DNA of 64,000 nt. It comes from JBBDMC01 sp963775235. GTDB lineage: Bacteria; Pseudomonadota; Alphaproteobacteria; Rhizobiales; Kaistiaceae. The stretch lies in NCBI GenBank assembly GCA_963775235.1, contig CAVZHY010000007.1:1-64000 (forward strand). Direction: 5' to 3'. The notes beneath the pieces are model-generated. The model was not told the DNA's origin. It saw only the letters and a list, made by a program, of their open reading frames with translations, and searched no databases. Both the position numbers and the translations under genes were made by a program. Below, piece after piece: positions 8,388 to 17,497 of the stretch; position 1 is the first letter of the stretch; each line of letters opens with the position of its first letter.

Positions 8388-10163
8388 CTAGCGCCGCCCG
8401 AACAGCCTCTCGATGTCGCCGAGCTTCAACTCGATATAGGTCGGGCGACCATGATTACACTGACCTGAGTTCGGCGTCGCCTCCATTTCCCGCAGCAGCG
8501 CATTCATCTCGGCGGTCTTCAACCGCCGGCCGGCGCGCACGGAGCCGTGGCATGCCATGGCCGAGGCGACCCGGTCGAGCCGGTCCTTGAGGCTCGCCGT
8601 GCGCTCCCACGCCGCGATCTCGTCCGCGAGGTCGCGGACGAGACCGCCGGCATCCACCTGGCCCAGCATCGACGGCGTCTCCCGCACGACAATAGCGCCG
8701 GGCCCGAACGGCTCGATGACGAGGCCGAACCCGGCAAGCTCGCCGGCCCTTTCGCCCAGGCGCTGAACGTCCTCGGCTGGCATCTCGACGACCTCGGGAA
8801 TGAGCAGGATCTGGCGGGCGACGCCCGCGGTCCCGATCGCCTTCTTCAGCCGCTCGTACACCAGCCGCTCGTGTGCGGCGTGCTGGTCGACGATGACGAG
8901 GCCGTCCTCGGTCTCCGCGACCACGTAGGTGTCGTGGATCTGGGCGAGCGCCGCGCCGAGCGGGCGCATCACGTCGTCGGGCTCGGGGCGGACCGCCGGC
9001 TGCGCCGATGGGGCGAAGGCAGCGAAGACCGCCTGTTTCTCCTCGGCGAAGCCGGTGGCGATGGCCGCGTTGCCGAGGGCGTAGCCGGTGAAGGCGGCCG
9101 GACGCGGGGGTCGGGCCGGGTTCGGGCGGAAGGCCGCGATGGTGGCGCCCGCGGCTTCGCGAGACGCGCGCGGACCGCCTGAGGCGAGCGCCTGGCGGAC
9201 GGCGCCGATGATGAGGCCGCGGACGAGGCCGGGATCGCGGAACCGGACTTCCGCCTTGGTCGGGTGGACGTTGACGTCGACCTCGGACGGGTCGAGCGTG
9301 AGGTAGAGGGCGGCCACCGGATGGCGGTCGCGCTTCATCACGTCGGCGTAGGCGGCACGGAGCGCGCCGATCAGCTGCTTGTCGCGCACCGGCCGTCCGT
9401 TGACGAAGAAGTACTGCATCAGGCCGTTCGCGCGGCTCACCGTCGGCAGCCCGGCGTAGCCGCCGAGCCGCACGCCCTCGCGCTCGGCGTCGATGGCGAC
9501 GCTGTCGGCGGCGAAGTCCTGGCCCATCACCTGGGCAAGGCGGGCGAGCCGCGCGCCCTCGCCCGTGACTGCCGGGTAGTCGAGTTCGCGGCGGTCGCTG
9601 CCGGCGAGCGTGAAGCGGATCGCCGGATTGGCCATGGCGAGGCGCTTCACGACGTCGGTAATCGCCGCGGCCTCCGCCCGTTCCGACTTCAGGAACTTGA
9701 GCCGCGCCGGGGTGGCGAAGAAGAGGTCGCGCACCTCGACGCGCGTGCCGGCGCCAAGAGCCGCCGGCGCGACCGCCGAGACCTCGCCGCCGGCGACCGC
9801 GATCTCCCACGCCTGTTCGCCGCCCACCACGCGCGAGGTGAGCATCAGCCGCCCTGCCGCGCCGATCGCCGCCAACGCTTCGCCGCGAAATCCCAGCGTG
9901 GCGATGTCGTCGAGACCTCGCTCCAACTTCGATGTCGCGTGCCGTTCGACCGCAAGCGCCAGATCGTCGCGGCTGATGCCGCAGCCGTCGTCGCTGACCC
10001 GCAGAAGCGCGACGCCGCCCGCCGCCGTGACGATCTCGATGCGGCCGGCGCCGGCGTCGATGGCGTTCTCGACGAGCTCCTTGACCACGCTCGCCGGCCG
10101 TTCGATCACCTCGCCGGCGGCGATGCGGTTGACCATGTCCTGGCTGAGGCGACGGATGAGCAT
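8388..10163 (-). CDS. mutL: DNA mismatch repair protein MutL
   Basis: MutL couples MutS mismatch recognition to downstream strand removal. The 591-residue product has the GHKL ATPase N-terminus: IAAGEVIERPASVVKELVENAIDAG (Mg/ATP-binding N box), DDGCGI, TSKL and GFRGEAL. The C-terminal dimerisation domain has VIVDQHAAHERLVYERL and ends in CNHGRPTYIELKLGDIERLFGRR, which contains the CxHGRP element seen in MutL homologues of species without MutH. The sequence between the domains (about 330-390) is rich in Ala/Pro and acts as a linker. ATG 10163 is well supported by homology. Confidence 0.95.
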   Translation of the reverse strand: MLIRRLSQDMVNRIAAGEVIERPASVVKELVENAIDAGAGRIEIVTAAGGVALLRVSDDGCGISRDDLALAVERHATSKLERGLDDIATLGFRGEALAAIGAAGRLMLTSRVVGGEQAWEIAVAGGEVSAVAPAALGAGTRVEVRDLFFATPARLKFLKSERAEAAAITDVVKRLAMANPAIRFTLAGSDRRELDYPAVTGEGARLARLAQVMGQDFAADSVAIDAEREGVRLGGYAGLPTVSRANGLMQYFFVNGRPVRDKQLIGALRAAYADVMKRDRHPVAALYLTLDPSEVDVNVHPTKAEVRFRDPGLVRGLIIGAVRQALASGGPRASREAAGATIAAFRPNPARPPRPAAFTGYALGNAAIATGFAEEKQAVFAAFAPSAQPAVRPEPDDVMRPLGAALAQIHDTYVVAETEDGLVIVDQHAAHERLVYERLKKAIGTAGVARQILLIPEVVEMPAEDVQRLGERAGELAGFGLVIEPFGPGAIVVRETPSMLGQVDAGGLVRDLADEIAAWERTASLKDRLDRVASAMACHGSVRAGRRLKTAEMNALLREMEATPNSGQCNHGRPTYIELKLGDIERLFGRR

Positions 10164-10330
10164 GAGGTCGAGTTCTGAAGGATTCGGCGAGGGGAGGGAA
10201 GGGCGGGGAATCCGGCCGTTCGGTCACGCTTCCTCCCTTTCCGGACACAGCGTCTCGTTCCCGCGAGCGAACCCACTCCGGGGCAGGTGTTTCCTTCCTT
10301 TGTTCGTCCCTCCGCCTGAACGAAGGGGGT

Positions 10331-10391
10331 GGCGGGCGCTCATGGAACGCCAGTCGGGTAGTCCGAGTAGGGGCGCTCACGAGCGCCCGCC
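10331..10391. repeat. Inverted repeat with nested hairpin
   Basis: GGCGGGCGCTC at 10331-10341 is exactly complementary to GAGCGCCCGCC at 10381-10391, 39 bases apart. The right arm also forms a tight local hairpin with GGGCGCTC at 10371-10378. It looks like a REP-type intergenic palindrome; no uridine tract follows, so it is not a standard terminator. Confidence 0.6.
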
Positions 10392-10759
10392 GCAGCGATT
10401 TGACGACCCGCGTTATCGCGCTCCGGAACGGGGAGCCTCGGCCATTTGCGGCTCCGGCTTGTTCCCCGCCCTTAAGGCCAGCTCCTGGCAGCCGGTCGTA
10501 GTGCCGGCGGGCGATCTCACGCGGGCCTCCCGAGACGTAGGGGACCGTCGTCCCCCTGCCGGCCGCGAGGTTTGCCAAAAAGGTTTTGTCCTCGCTGCCG
10601 GTCGCTCCCTGACGGAAGCGCGCCGCAGGCGCCGCACCCCGCCCCACGCTGATGACGCCTCATGAGCGCGCCCCTTTGCGGGCGGGGATCGGACGATTAT
10701 CGGCGCGGTTCCGGAAGCGGGGATAACTTATTTTTCGCGGGTGTTCTGGAGGGGGCGGA

Positions 10760-10875
10760 TCCCCGGCACGGGGAGGGGGGACCATGCGCAGCATGGTGGG
10801 TGGGGTGGGTGCGTCGAAGGCCCCCACCCGTCTCCTCGCTGCCGCGAGGAGCCACCCTCCCCGCTTCGGGGAGGG
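10760..10875. repeat. Cluster of four short GC hairpins (REP-like mosaic)
   Basis: Four perfect hairpins follow one another: TCCCCG/CGGGGA (10760-10774), ACCATGC/GCATGGT (10781-10797), CTCCTCG/CGAGGAG (10832-10851) and CCCTCCCCG/CGGGGAGGG (10855-10875), each with a 3-6 base loop. A G-rich run at 10797-10805 can also pair with CCCCCACCC at 10821-10829. This resembles mosaic intergenic repeats common in alphaproteobacterial genomes; the family cannot be named from one copy. Confidence 0.6.
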
Positions 10876-11020
10876 ACGGTTTCCTCGATCAACGAACTGA
10901 ACGACACGCGGTCAGAGCGACCGCAATCCCCGTTCCGCCACGCCACCCGGTTCCCTCCTTCAGGCAAACGGCGTCGTGGCCTAATATCCTCCCAGGACGC
11001 ACGTGGAAGGCATACGCGTG

Positions 11021-11049
11021 TTGATAGCAATGGAAATTAGTGACAATCT
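11021..11049 (+). promoter_or_regulatory. Candidate sigma-70-type promoter for the PP-loop gene
   Basis: TTGATA at 11021-11026 and CAATCT at 11044-11049 are separated by 17 bases inside the only AT-rich patch upstream of the gene at 11113. Match and spacing are plausible but the -10 box is weak. Confidence 0.3.
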
Positions 11050-11112
11050 TTAATTGAAGTACACCTGAATCTGCGCCGGCAAACAACCGCAACCGAATCG
11101 GGGGGTTGGGCA

Positions 11113-12357
11113 ATGCGCATCTCCGAAATCGAAACGAGGATCACCGACGACGGCTTTCGCCTCTCAGCGGCCGTGGAAAGAGCCAACGGATCCGGTCCGA
11201 CCGAAACGTATTTCGAATACGAGACCAGCGATCGCGACCTGATCGGCAATGTCGCCGATGCCTTCGCCGCGGCGACGCTCCTGCCGGCGATGCGCGCCGG
11301 GGAGCCGCTCGAAATCGTGCCGAGGATTTCCCCGCGCCTGCACTTCAACCTGCCGAGGATCCGCGACGTCTTCGTCACCTGGTGGCCGCACCTGTCGCGG
11401 ATCGACATTCTCACCAGTCCGGAGCGGGATACGCGCCCGCCGGGAACCGACGGAGCAACGTGCTTCTCCGGCGGTGTCGATTCGTTCTTCAGCCTGCTGA
11501 GACGCCAACACGATACCAAACTTTCGTCCGGCCCGATCTCGCACCTGATCAACCTTCGTGGCGTGGAGAGCCGACTGCAAGACATGTCCGGCAGTGACGA
11601 AACCGAATCGTGGCTCCGCGAAATTGCTTCGCAGACCCGGACCGAACTGATTTTGGGCGAGACAAACATCCGAACGACGTTGCAGGGGCGGCCCGGCAAT
11701 CTGCATTGGGAGCGTCACTACGTCGGCAGTGCGCTCGCCGCCGTCACACTCGCCCTCGCGGGCAGGCTGCGATACGCCTGCATCCCGTCCGGATACGCGT
11801 ACGGCGAGATCGGTGCGGACGGCAGCACGCCTTTGACCGATGAGATGTACAGCACCGACAGGATGTTTATCCTGCACGACGGGGCGGACACGAGCCGGCC
11901 GGAAAAGACTCGCGCGATCGTCGAATGGGAGCCCGATCTCGTCCTTGAGCATCTCCGCGTCTGCACCGTAAACGGCGGCGGCGCCCACAATTGTGGCCGC
12001 TGCTACAAATGCGTGCGGACCGCCATTCCTCTCCATATCCTCGGCGTCTGGGATCGCGCCGCGACCTTTCGCGACAAATCGACCGGGCACTGGGAACGGG
12101 TGATCGCCGACGATCACCTGTCGTTTCTGCAGGAGAACCTCGACTTCGCCGTCCGTCACGGCGCCGAAGCGCGCATGATACGCATGCTGCGGCGCGCCAT
12201 CCGCCGCCGCAGGTGGCGTGACGCCGAACTGCGGAAGCGCCTCAGCACCTTCGCGCGGCAGGCGGGGCTGAGCCCCGTCGTTCGATCGATCCGCCGCCGC
12301 TCACTGGCATCCGAGGGAAGGGGGCTGCGCCAACGTCTCATGCCTCCGGGGCGGTGA
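11113..12357 (+). CDS. Orphan PP-loop ATPase with QueC-like cysteine cluster, function unknown
   Basis: A 414-residue protein. After about 115 residues with no recognised domain comes the ATP-pyrophosphatase (PP-loop) signature S119-G-G-V-D-S124 within CFSGGVDSFFSLL. The C-terminal half has a probable metal cluster Cys284-x9-Cys294-x2-Cys297-x2-Cys300 (RVC...NCGRCYKC), spaced almost as in QueC. Between them, HWERHYVGSALAAVTLALAG and CIPSGYAYGEIG resemble QueC-type folds only loosely. The family therefore probably adenylates a substrate, but none can be named: no queuosine or deazaguanine genes are nearby. The C-terminus (from about 355) is very arginine-rich. It overlaps purD tail to tail by 20 bases. 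GC use is slightly lower at the 5' end than in neighbours. Confidence 0.7.
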   Translation: MRISEIETRITDDGFRLSAAVERANGSGPTETYFEYETSDRDLIGNVADAFAAATLLPAMRAGEPLEIVPRISPRLHFNLPRIRDVFVTWWPHLSRIDILTSPERDTRPPGTDGATCFSGGVDSFFSLLRRQHDTKLSSGPISHLINLRGVESRLQDMSGSDETESWLREIASQTRTELILGETNIRTTLQGRPGNLHWERHYVGSALAAVTLALAGRLRYACIPSGYAYGEIGADGSTPLTDEMYSTDRMFILHDGADTSRPEKTRAIVEWEPDLVLEHLRVCTVNGGGAHNCGRCYKCVRTAIPLHILGVWDRAATFRDKSTGHWERVIADDHLSFLQENLDFAVRHGAEARMIRMLRRAIRRRRWRDAELRKRLSTFARQAGLSPVVRSIRRRSLASEGRGLRQRLMPPGR

Positions 12358-13617
12358 CCGCCCGCCAGCCGATGTCGCGGCGGCAGAAGCCCTCAGGCCA
12401 GTCGATGCGGTCGACGCCCTTGTAGGCGAGCGCCTGCGCCTCGCCGATGGTGGGTGCGTGGGCAGTGACGTCGAGCACGCGGCCGCCAGCCGCGACGAGC
12501 TTGCCGTCGGCCGTTGCCGTACCGGCGTGGAAGACCTTGACGCCGGGCAGAGCGTTGGCCTCGTCGACGCCGGAAATGCGGGACCCTTTCGCATAGGCAC
12601 CGGGATAGCCCCGTGTCGCCATCACCACCGTCAGGGCGGCGCCGTCGCTCCATCGTGGAGTGATCGCCTCGAAGGCGACTGCTTGCCGTCGCCGCCATCA
12701 GTTCGACGAGGTCGGACTGAAGCAGCATCATCAGCACCTGCGCCTCCGGGTCGCCGAAGCGCACGTTGAACTCGATCAGCTTCGGCCCGTCGGCCGCGAT
12801 CATCAGCCCGGCATAGAGGACGCCGCGGAAGGGACAACCGCGCCGCGCCATCGCCGCTATGGTCGGGCGGACGATCTCGGCCATTGCCCGCCGGACAAGC
12901 GGCGGCGTCATCACCGGCGCCGGCGCGTATGCGCCCATGCCCCCGGTGTTGGGGCCGGTATCGCCGTCGTGGACGCGCTTGTGGTCCTGGGCGGTGAGGA
13001 GCGGCACGACGTTTGTGCCGTCCGACAGCGCGAAGAAGCTCGCCTCTTCACCGGTGAGGCATTCCTCAATCACCACCTCGGCGCCGGCCTTGCCGTAGGC
13101 GCCGGCGAAGCAGGCCTCGATCGCGGCGAGCGCCTCCTCGATCGTGGCGGCGACCGTCACGCCCTTGCCGGCGGCGAGGCCGTCCGCCTTGACCACGATC
13201 GGCGCGCCCGAACGGCGGACGTGATCCTTCGCCGCATCGGCGCCGGTGAAGCGGCGGTAGGCGGCGGTCGGAATGCCGGCCTCGGCGCAAAGGTCCTTGG
13301 TGTAGCCCTTGGAGCCTTCCAGTTGCGCCGCGGCACGGGTCGGACCGAATACGGCGATCCCGGCCGCGGCAAGGTCGTCGGCAATGCCGGCGACCAGCGG
13401 CGCCTCCGGCCCGACGACGACGAGGTCGATCGCGTGCTGGCGGCAGAAGGCGATGACCGCTGCATGGTCGCCGACATCGAGGGCGACGAGAGTCGGCGTG
13501 CTCGCCGATGCCTGGGTTGCCCGGCGCGGCGTAGAGCCGGCCGAGCCGCGGCGACTGCGCGATCTTCCAGGCGAGCGCGTGCTCGCGGCCGCCGCCGCCG
13601 ATGAGAAGGATGTTCAT
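12338..13617 (-). CDS. purD: Phosphoribosylamine-glycine ligase PurD (two frameshifts)
   Basis: ATP-dependent ligation of glycine to phosphoribosylamine, second step of purine synthesis. Starts MNILLIGGGGREHALAWKIA. The frame slips after GIGEHA (near 13498) and continues one frame over as TLVALDVGDHAAVIAF and GSKGYTKDLCAEAGIPTA, then VVKADGLAAGKGV, GPNTGGMGAYAPAP and KLIEFNVRFGDPEAQ. It slips again near 12675 and ends as VVMATRGYPGAYAKGS to the TGA at 12338. The span of 1280 bases is two more than the 1278 expected for 425 residues, so two single-base insertions explain it. Every ATP-grasp motif survives, so I treat it as functional with assembly errors. Confidence 0.85.
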
Positions 13618-13718
13618 GCCGCAGGCGACCTAGCAGGCGCCCATGGCCTCGTCCACTGGGGGCAGCGACGCTGCTGGCGGCCTTCCCGGCCGACGCCGGA
13701 AGCGCCTATGACGGAGCG

Positions 13719-14826
13719 ATGCAAGCCCGCCCCGATATGCCGGTCGCCGACCGGGTCCGCGGCCACTGGGCCGACCAGTACCTGCCGCTATCGTGGCGGC
13801 CGTACGCGCGCATGGCGCGGCTGGAGCGCCCGATCGGCTGGTGGCTGTTGCTGTTGCCGTGCTGGTGGTCGTCGGTGATGGCGACCGATGCCATCGGCCG
13901 GGCGTGGCCGAACGTCTGGCACCTGGTGTTGTTCCTGGTCGGCGCCGTCGCCATGCGCGGGGCAGGGTGCACGTACAACGACATCGTCGACCGCGACCTC
14001 GATGCCCGGGTCGCCCGCACCCGCTCGCGCCCGATCCCGAGCGGGCAGGTGACCGTCGGGCAGGCGCGTACGTTCATGGTCGCGCAGGCGCTGGTCGGGC
14101 TCGCCGTGCTCCTGCAGTTCAACCGGACGACGATCGTGCTCGGCGTCGCCTCGCTTGCGACCATCGCCATCTACCCGTTCATGAAACGGCTCATCGACTG
14201 GCCGCAACTGTTTCTCGGGATTTCGTTTTCCTGGGGCGCGTTGATGGGATGGACGGCGATCACCGGCAGCCTCGACTGGCCGCCGGTGCTGCTCTACGCC
14301 GGCGGCATCCTGTGGACCATCGGCTACGACACCATCTACGCCCACCAGGACAAGGAGGACGACGCGCTGATCGGCGTGCGCTCCACCGCGCGCCTGTTCG
14401 CCGGCCGTACCAGGCCGGCGCTGGCGCTGCTGTACACGGGTGCGACGCTGCTGTTCGCCGCTGCGTTCTCGGCGGCGGAGCTGGGCTGGATCGCCTACCT
14501 CGGGCTTCATCGTCGGCGCCGGGCATCTCGCCTGGCAGGTCGCGGTCCTCGACATCGACGATCCCGACAAATGCCTGATGCTGTTCCGCTCCAACCGCGA
14601 CTACGGCTGGATCATGTTCGCCGGGGTGGTGATCGACGGCGCGTGGCGGGCGCTGACGCTAGCGCTCTGTTTTTTGGCGCAATTCCGGAGGGAAAGGTGC
14701 TTCACACTTTTCCTGCAATTGCTTCAGTCGCGCGCGATGATCTCGCGTGCCGCGATGCGCTCGGCCGCGCCGCGCCGGCCGGGTTTGCGCCGGGCAGGAA
14801 TCGGGGGCGGCGGGCGGCGAAGATAG
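13719..14826 (+). CDS. ubiA: 4-hydroxybenzoate polyprenyltransferase UbiA (frameshifted)
   Basis: Integral membrane enzyme attaching the polyprenyl tail to 4-hydroxybenzoate in ubiquinone synthesis. Diagnostic motifs are RPIGWWLLLLPCWW, the first Asp-rich site NDIVDRDLDARVARTRSRPI, and the second DTIYAHQDKEDDALIGVRSTAR. The frame breaks near 14505 after IAYLG and resumes in the next frame with FIVGAGHLAWQVAVLDIDDPDKCLMLFRSNRDYGW. The natural end is expected near 14655 (VVIDGAWRA); instead the frame reads through a dispersed palindromic repeat to a stop at 14826, giving an arginine-rich tail that overlaps the next gene, so the true 3' end is uncertain. Confidence 0.83.
14678..14727. repeat. 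Dispersed palindromic repeat, copy 1
   Basis: A segment of about 50 bases starting CGCAATTCCGGA and ending GCAATTGCTTCAG. It is related to copies at 21251-21300 and 31809-31851. The ends can pair and the inner GGAAA.../...TTTTCC arms extend the hairpin. The TGA of the minus-strand DUF6101 gene (14724-14726) falls in the repeat's right end, at the same offset as the stop codons in the other copies. Confidence 0.75.
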
Positions 14827-15276
14827 GAATGAGTGCCGGCGCGGCTTCGTCGGCGCGACGTGACGCCGCCAAGCCTGGCGACAGGCGCGCTGACCGTGCC
14901 GTCATGGGCGACGACGAGCAGCGGCAGGTTGAGCGCGCGGCCCCATGCCTGCCAGTCGGCGGCAACGTCGATGGGTTCGTCGGCGACCACCAGCGGCAGC
15001 GTCAGACGGGATCGTCATGAAGAAGCTCGACGAATGCGCGCACGCGCCCGCCGTTTCCGTTGGTCTCGACCCGGACAGCACACGCCGGCGTAATCGCGAA
15101 GCGGCACGGCCGACGTGGTCGCCGCCCGTACGCCGCGCACGACGACCGCGCGCTCGCGGTCGATGATGAATGCCGCGCCCGCCAACGTCCAACGCGATCG
15201 CCGCGCGGGCCGGCAAGGCGTGCGGGTCGAGCCGGTTGGCCCGGCTCGACCCGGCGGCGGTTCTCCCGCCGGTCAC
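14724..15276 (-). CDS. DUF6101 family protein (three frameshifts)
   Basis: Conserved Hyphomicrobiales protein of unknown function. Joining frames gives SSRANRLDPHALPARAAIAL, AFIIDRERAVVVRGVRAAT, VPLRDYAGV, RVETNGNGGRVRAFVELLHDD, LTLPLVVADEPIDVAADWQ, LNLPLLVVAHDGTV and the typical end AAREIIARD. Slips are needed near 15226, 15080 and 15010, so no single frame shows the whole protein. About 180 residues, predicted soluble. The stop codon lies within a dispersed repeat. It is positioned head-on to ubiA. I rate the family call good because the C-terminal signature (GLPLLV...DGT...RLGG...REIIAR) is distinctive. Confidence 0.65.
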
Positions 15277-15439
15277 TGTTTGACGCCTCGTCTAATGCTC
15301 CCCGCGGGTCCGGTTTTTTTGGTGGACCTCGCGTATTACAAGGCTGGAGTGTGCCACGACGGCGTTGGCGCCGGCTTAACCGGTTGGGTTAAATTTGAGT
15401 GATTTTCGAAAGGGTTAGCGGACCATCACCGAACTGGGT

Positions 15440-16858
15440 TCACAGAACCTTTCCGGGGTTGAGGATGCCGTTGGGATCAAGCGCCTGCCTTGAGCCGGCC
15501 CATGAGATCCATCTCGACCGGGCTCTTGACCCGCTTGAGCATTTCCCGCTTGAGCTGGCCGATGCCGTGTTCGGCTGAAATCGTGCCGCCAAGCTCGCCG
15601 ACGATGGCGTACACCGCCTCGCTGATTGCCTCCCGCGGTCGAGAAATGCCCGCCTGTCCATCTCCGCGGCTGCTGACGTTGAGGTGGAGTTGCCGTCGCC
15701 AAGGTGCCCGTAGGGGAACGGCCGGGCGCCCGGCATCACGCCGATGACGGCCGCACTTGCCCGCCCGATGAGTTCCGGCACGGCCGCAACCGGTACCGCC
15801 ACGTCGTGCTTGATCGAAGCCGCCCTCGCGTGTCTGGGCTTCCGGCATCGATGTGGCGCAACCGCCAGAACGCCGCCGCCTGCTCAAGCGACTGCGCGCG
15901 CGACTCCGTCCTCCACGATCCCCTTCTCGCTGGCCTCGACAAAGATCGCCTCGACCAGCGAATCGGCGTCCTCCTGCGACAGCGTGGAGGAGATTTCGAA
16001 GAGGACGTTCCAGGGGTACGGCCGCGGCAGGGGCTCGCGGACGCCCGGTATGTGGCGGACCGTCAGTTCGAAGGCGAACCGCGGAATGATTTCGCAGGCG
16101 GTCAGCGCCCGGCCGGCGCGACCGCGCGCGAGCTGGAAAAAGGCCAGCGCCGCCTCGGGGCTTGCCATCCCGACGTAGGCGACACCGACGCCGCGCGGCC
16201 GTGCGAACAGCTTGAGCGCGGCGGCGGTGATGATGCCGAGCGTGCCCTCCGCGCCGATGAAGAGGTCCTTGAGGTCGTAGCCGGTGTTGTCCTTGCGCAG
16301 CGTCCTCAGGCCGTTCCACACCGCGCCCGACGCAAGCACTACCTCGAGACCCAGGGTGAGGCTGCGGGCGTTGCCATAGGCGAGCACGGAGGTGCCGCCG
16401 GCATTGGTCGAGAGGTTCCCGCCGATCTCGCAGCTGCCCTCCGACCCCAGCGACAGCGGGAACAGGCGGTCGGCTGCCGCCGCGGCACTTTGGGCGTCGG
16501 CAAGGATCACCCCCGCCTCGGCGATCATCGCATCGCCGGCCGGGTCGACGGAGCGGATACGGTTCAGTCGCGACAACGAGACGACGATCTGGTCACCGGC
16601 GGCCGACGGCACCTGACCGCCGACGAGGCCGGTGTTGCCGCCCTGGGGCACGATTGCCGTGCCGGTCTCGTTGGCGAGGGCCAGGATTGCCGAAACCTCA
16701 CCGACGCCGGCGGGCCGCAGCACCATCGGCGTGCGCCCGGCGAATTGGTCACGTCCTTCGATCACATAGGGCTGGATCGCCTGCGGATCGCGCAGCGCGT
16801 GGGCGTCGCCGACGATGTTGGCGAACTTGTCGAGGAGGGGAGGGGCCGGCGTCGTCAC
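15440..16858 (-). CDS. FAD-binding oxidase/dehydrogenase, GlcD/D-2-hydroxyacid type (five frameshifts)
   Basis: FAD-linked oxidoreductase of the D-lactate/D-2-hydroxyglutarate dehydrogenase group. The N-terminal FAD-binding PCMH domain is intact: VPQGGNTGLVGGQVP (flavin-binding), LFPLSLGSEGSCEIGGNLSTNAGG and GAEGTLGIITAAALKLF. The C-terminal cap is recovered only by switching frame near 15892, 15843, 15812, 15694 and 15487, yielding SLEQAAAFWRLRH, VAVPVAAVPELIGRA, PYGHLGDGN, LHLNVSS, GGTISAEHGIGQLK and LDPNGILNPGKVL. The span of 1419 bases matches the usual 470 residues. Start is GTG 16858, chosen by homology. The substrate cannot be told from sequence. Confidence 0.8.
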
Positions 16859-16925
16859 GACGCCGGATACTAGGGGGTGCAGCGACGGCCGTCGAGATCG
16901 CGGCCGTCGCTGCGATTTCGCGTTC

Positions 16926-17324
16926 CTACATGGAGGCCTTGACGACGTGCCACACGCCGCCGACGCCGTCGCCGGCCATGTCACCGGACTTCTTGTCGTT
17001 CTTGAAGAAGTAGAGCGGCTTGCCGTCATAGGCCCACATCTTCTCGGCCTTGCCGTCCTTGTCGGTGACGTCCACCAGCGTGTAGTCGCCAGAGGCTGCG
17101 GCGCCCGCGTCGGCCGCGAATGGCGGCCAGTTGGCGATGCACCCACCGGTGCAGGCCGACTTGTCGGCGCCCGCCGTGTCCTTGTCGTAGGTGTAGAGGG
17201 TCATTCCGTTCGGGGCGACGAGGATGTCACCGGCCGAGGTCTTCATCGTCATGGCAGGATCGGCCGCGTAGGCCGCAGTGGTCATGGCAAATGCGGCCGC
17301 GAGGCCGATGATCAGGCGATTCAT
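16926..17324 (-). CDS. Secreted-repeat (COG4315) lipoprotein-like periplasmic protein
   Basis: A 132-residue exported protein of the PF03640 'secreted repeat' family, whose role is not established. An N-terminal signal peptide (RLIIGLAAAFAMTTAAYAAD) precedes two repeats: GMTLYTYDKDTAGADKSACTGGC.. with the hallmark CxxxC...NWPP, and a second WAYDGKPLYFFKNDKKSGD ending GGVWHVVK. There is no lipobox cysteine. The ATG at 17324 is preceded by GGGAGA; an earlier in-frame start would add residues before the signal sequence. It stands alone, divergent from fabI. Confidence 0.82.
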   Translation of the reverse strand: MNRLIIGLAAAFAMTTAAYAADPAMTMKTSAGDILVAPNGMTLYTYDKDTAGADKSACTGGCIANWPPFAADAGAAASGDYTLVDVTDKDGKAEKMWAYDGKPLYFFKNDKKSGDMAGDGVGGVWHVVKASM

Positions 17325-17497
17325 AAGGAGGTCTCCCTGTTGCATATGGTGCACGGCGCGCCAGCCTTGCCCGCGCCCGCCCATACTAACACCTCTGCCG
17401 GAGGAATATTCGGCGACGGCGGTGCGACGACCCTCGCCTTGAAGCGGTTGGAACCGTGTGCGATAGCAGGCGCCCTGATGACGGCGGGACCGGCGCG

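Larger units (their letters stand above)
10164..11112. other. Long intergenic region with palindromes, no convincing gene
   Basis: About 950 bases separate mutL from the PP-loop gene. Short open frames on both strands have arginine/proline-rich compositions typical of GC-rich non-coding sequence, and I see no protein family. The stretch contains an inverted repeat near 10331-10391, a cluster of four small hairpins at 10760-10875 (both listed separately), and an AT-richer end at about 11020-11070 that probably holds the promoter of the next gene. Confidence 0.6.

Noticed and set aside
10413..10637. Possible 74-codon gene between mutL and the PP-loop gene
   Set aside because: No ribosome-binding site, no homology that I recognise, and arginine-rich composition typical of non-coding GC-rich sequence.
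8455..10647. A 730-codon minus-strand open frame across mutL
   Set aside because: Arginine-rich shadow in another frame of mutL; the mutL frame has every GHKL motif.
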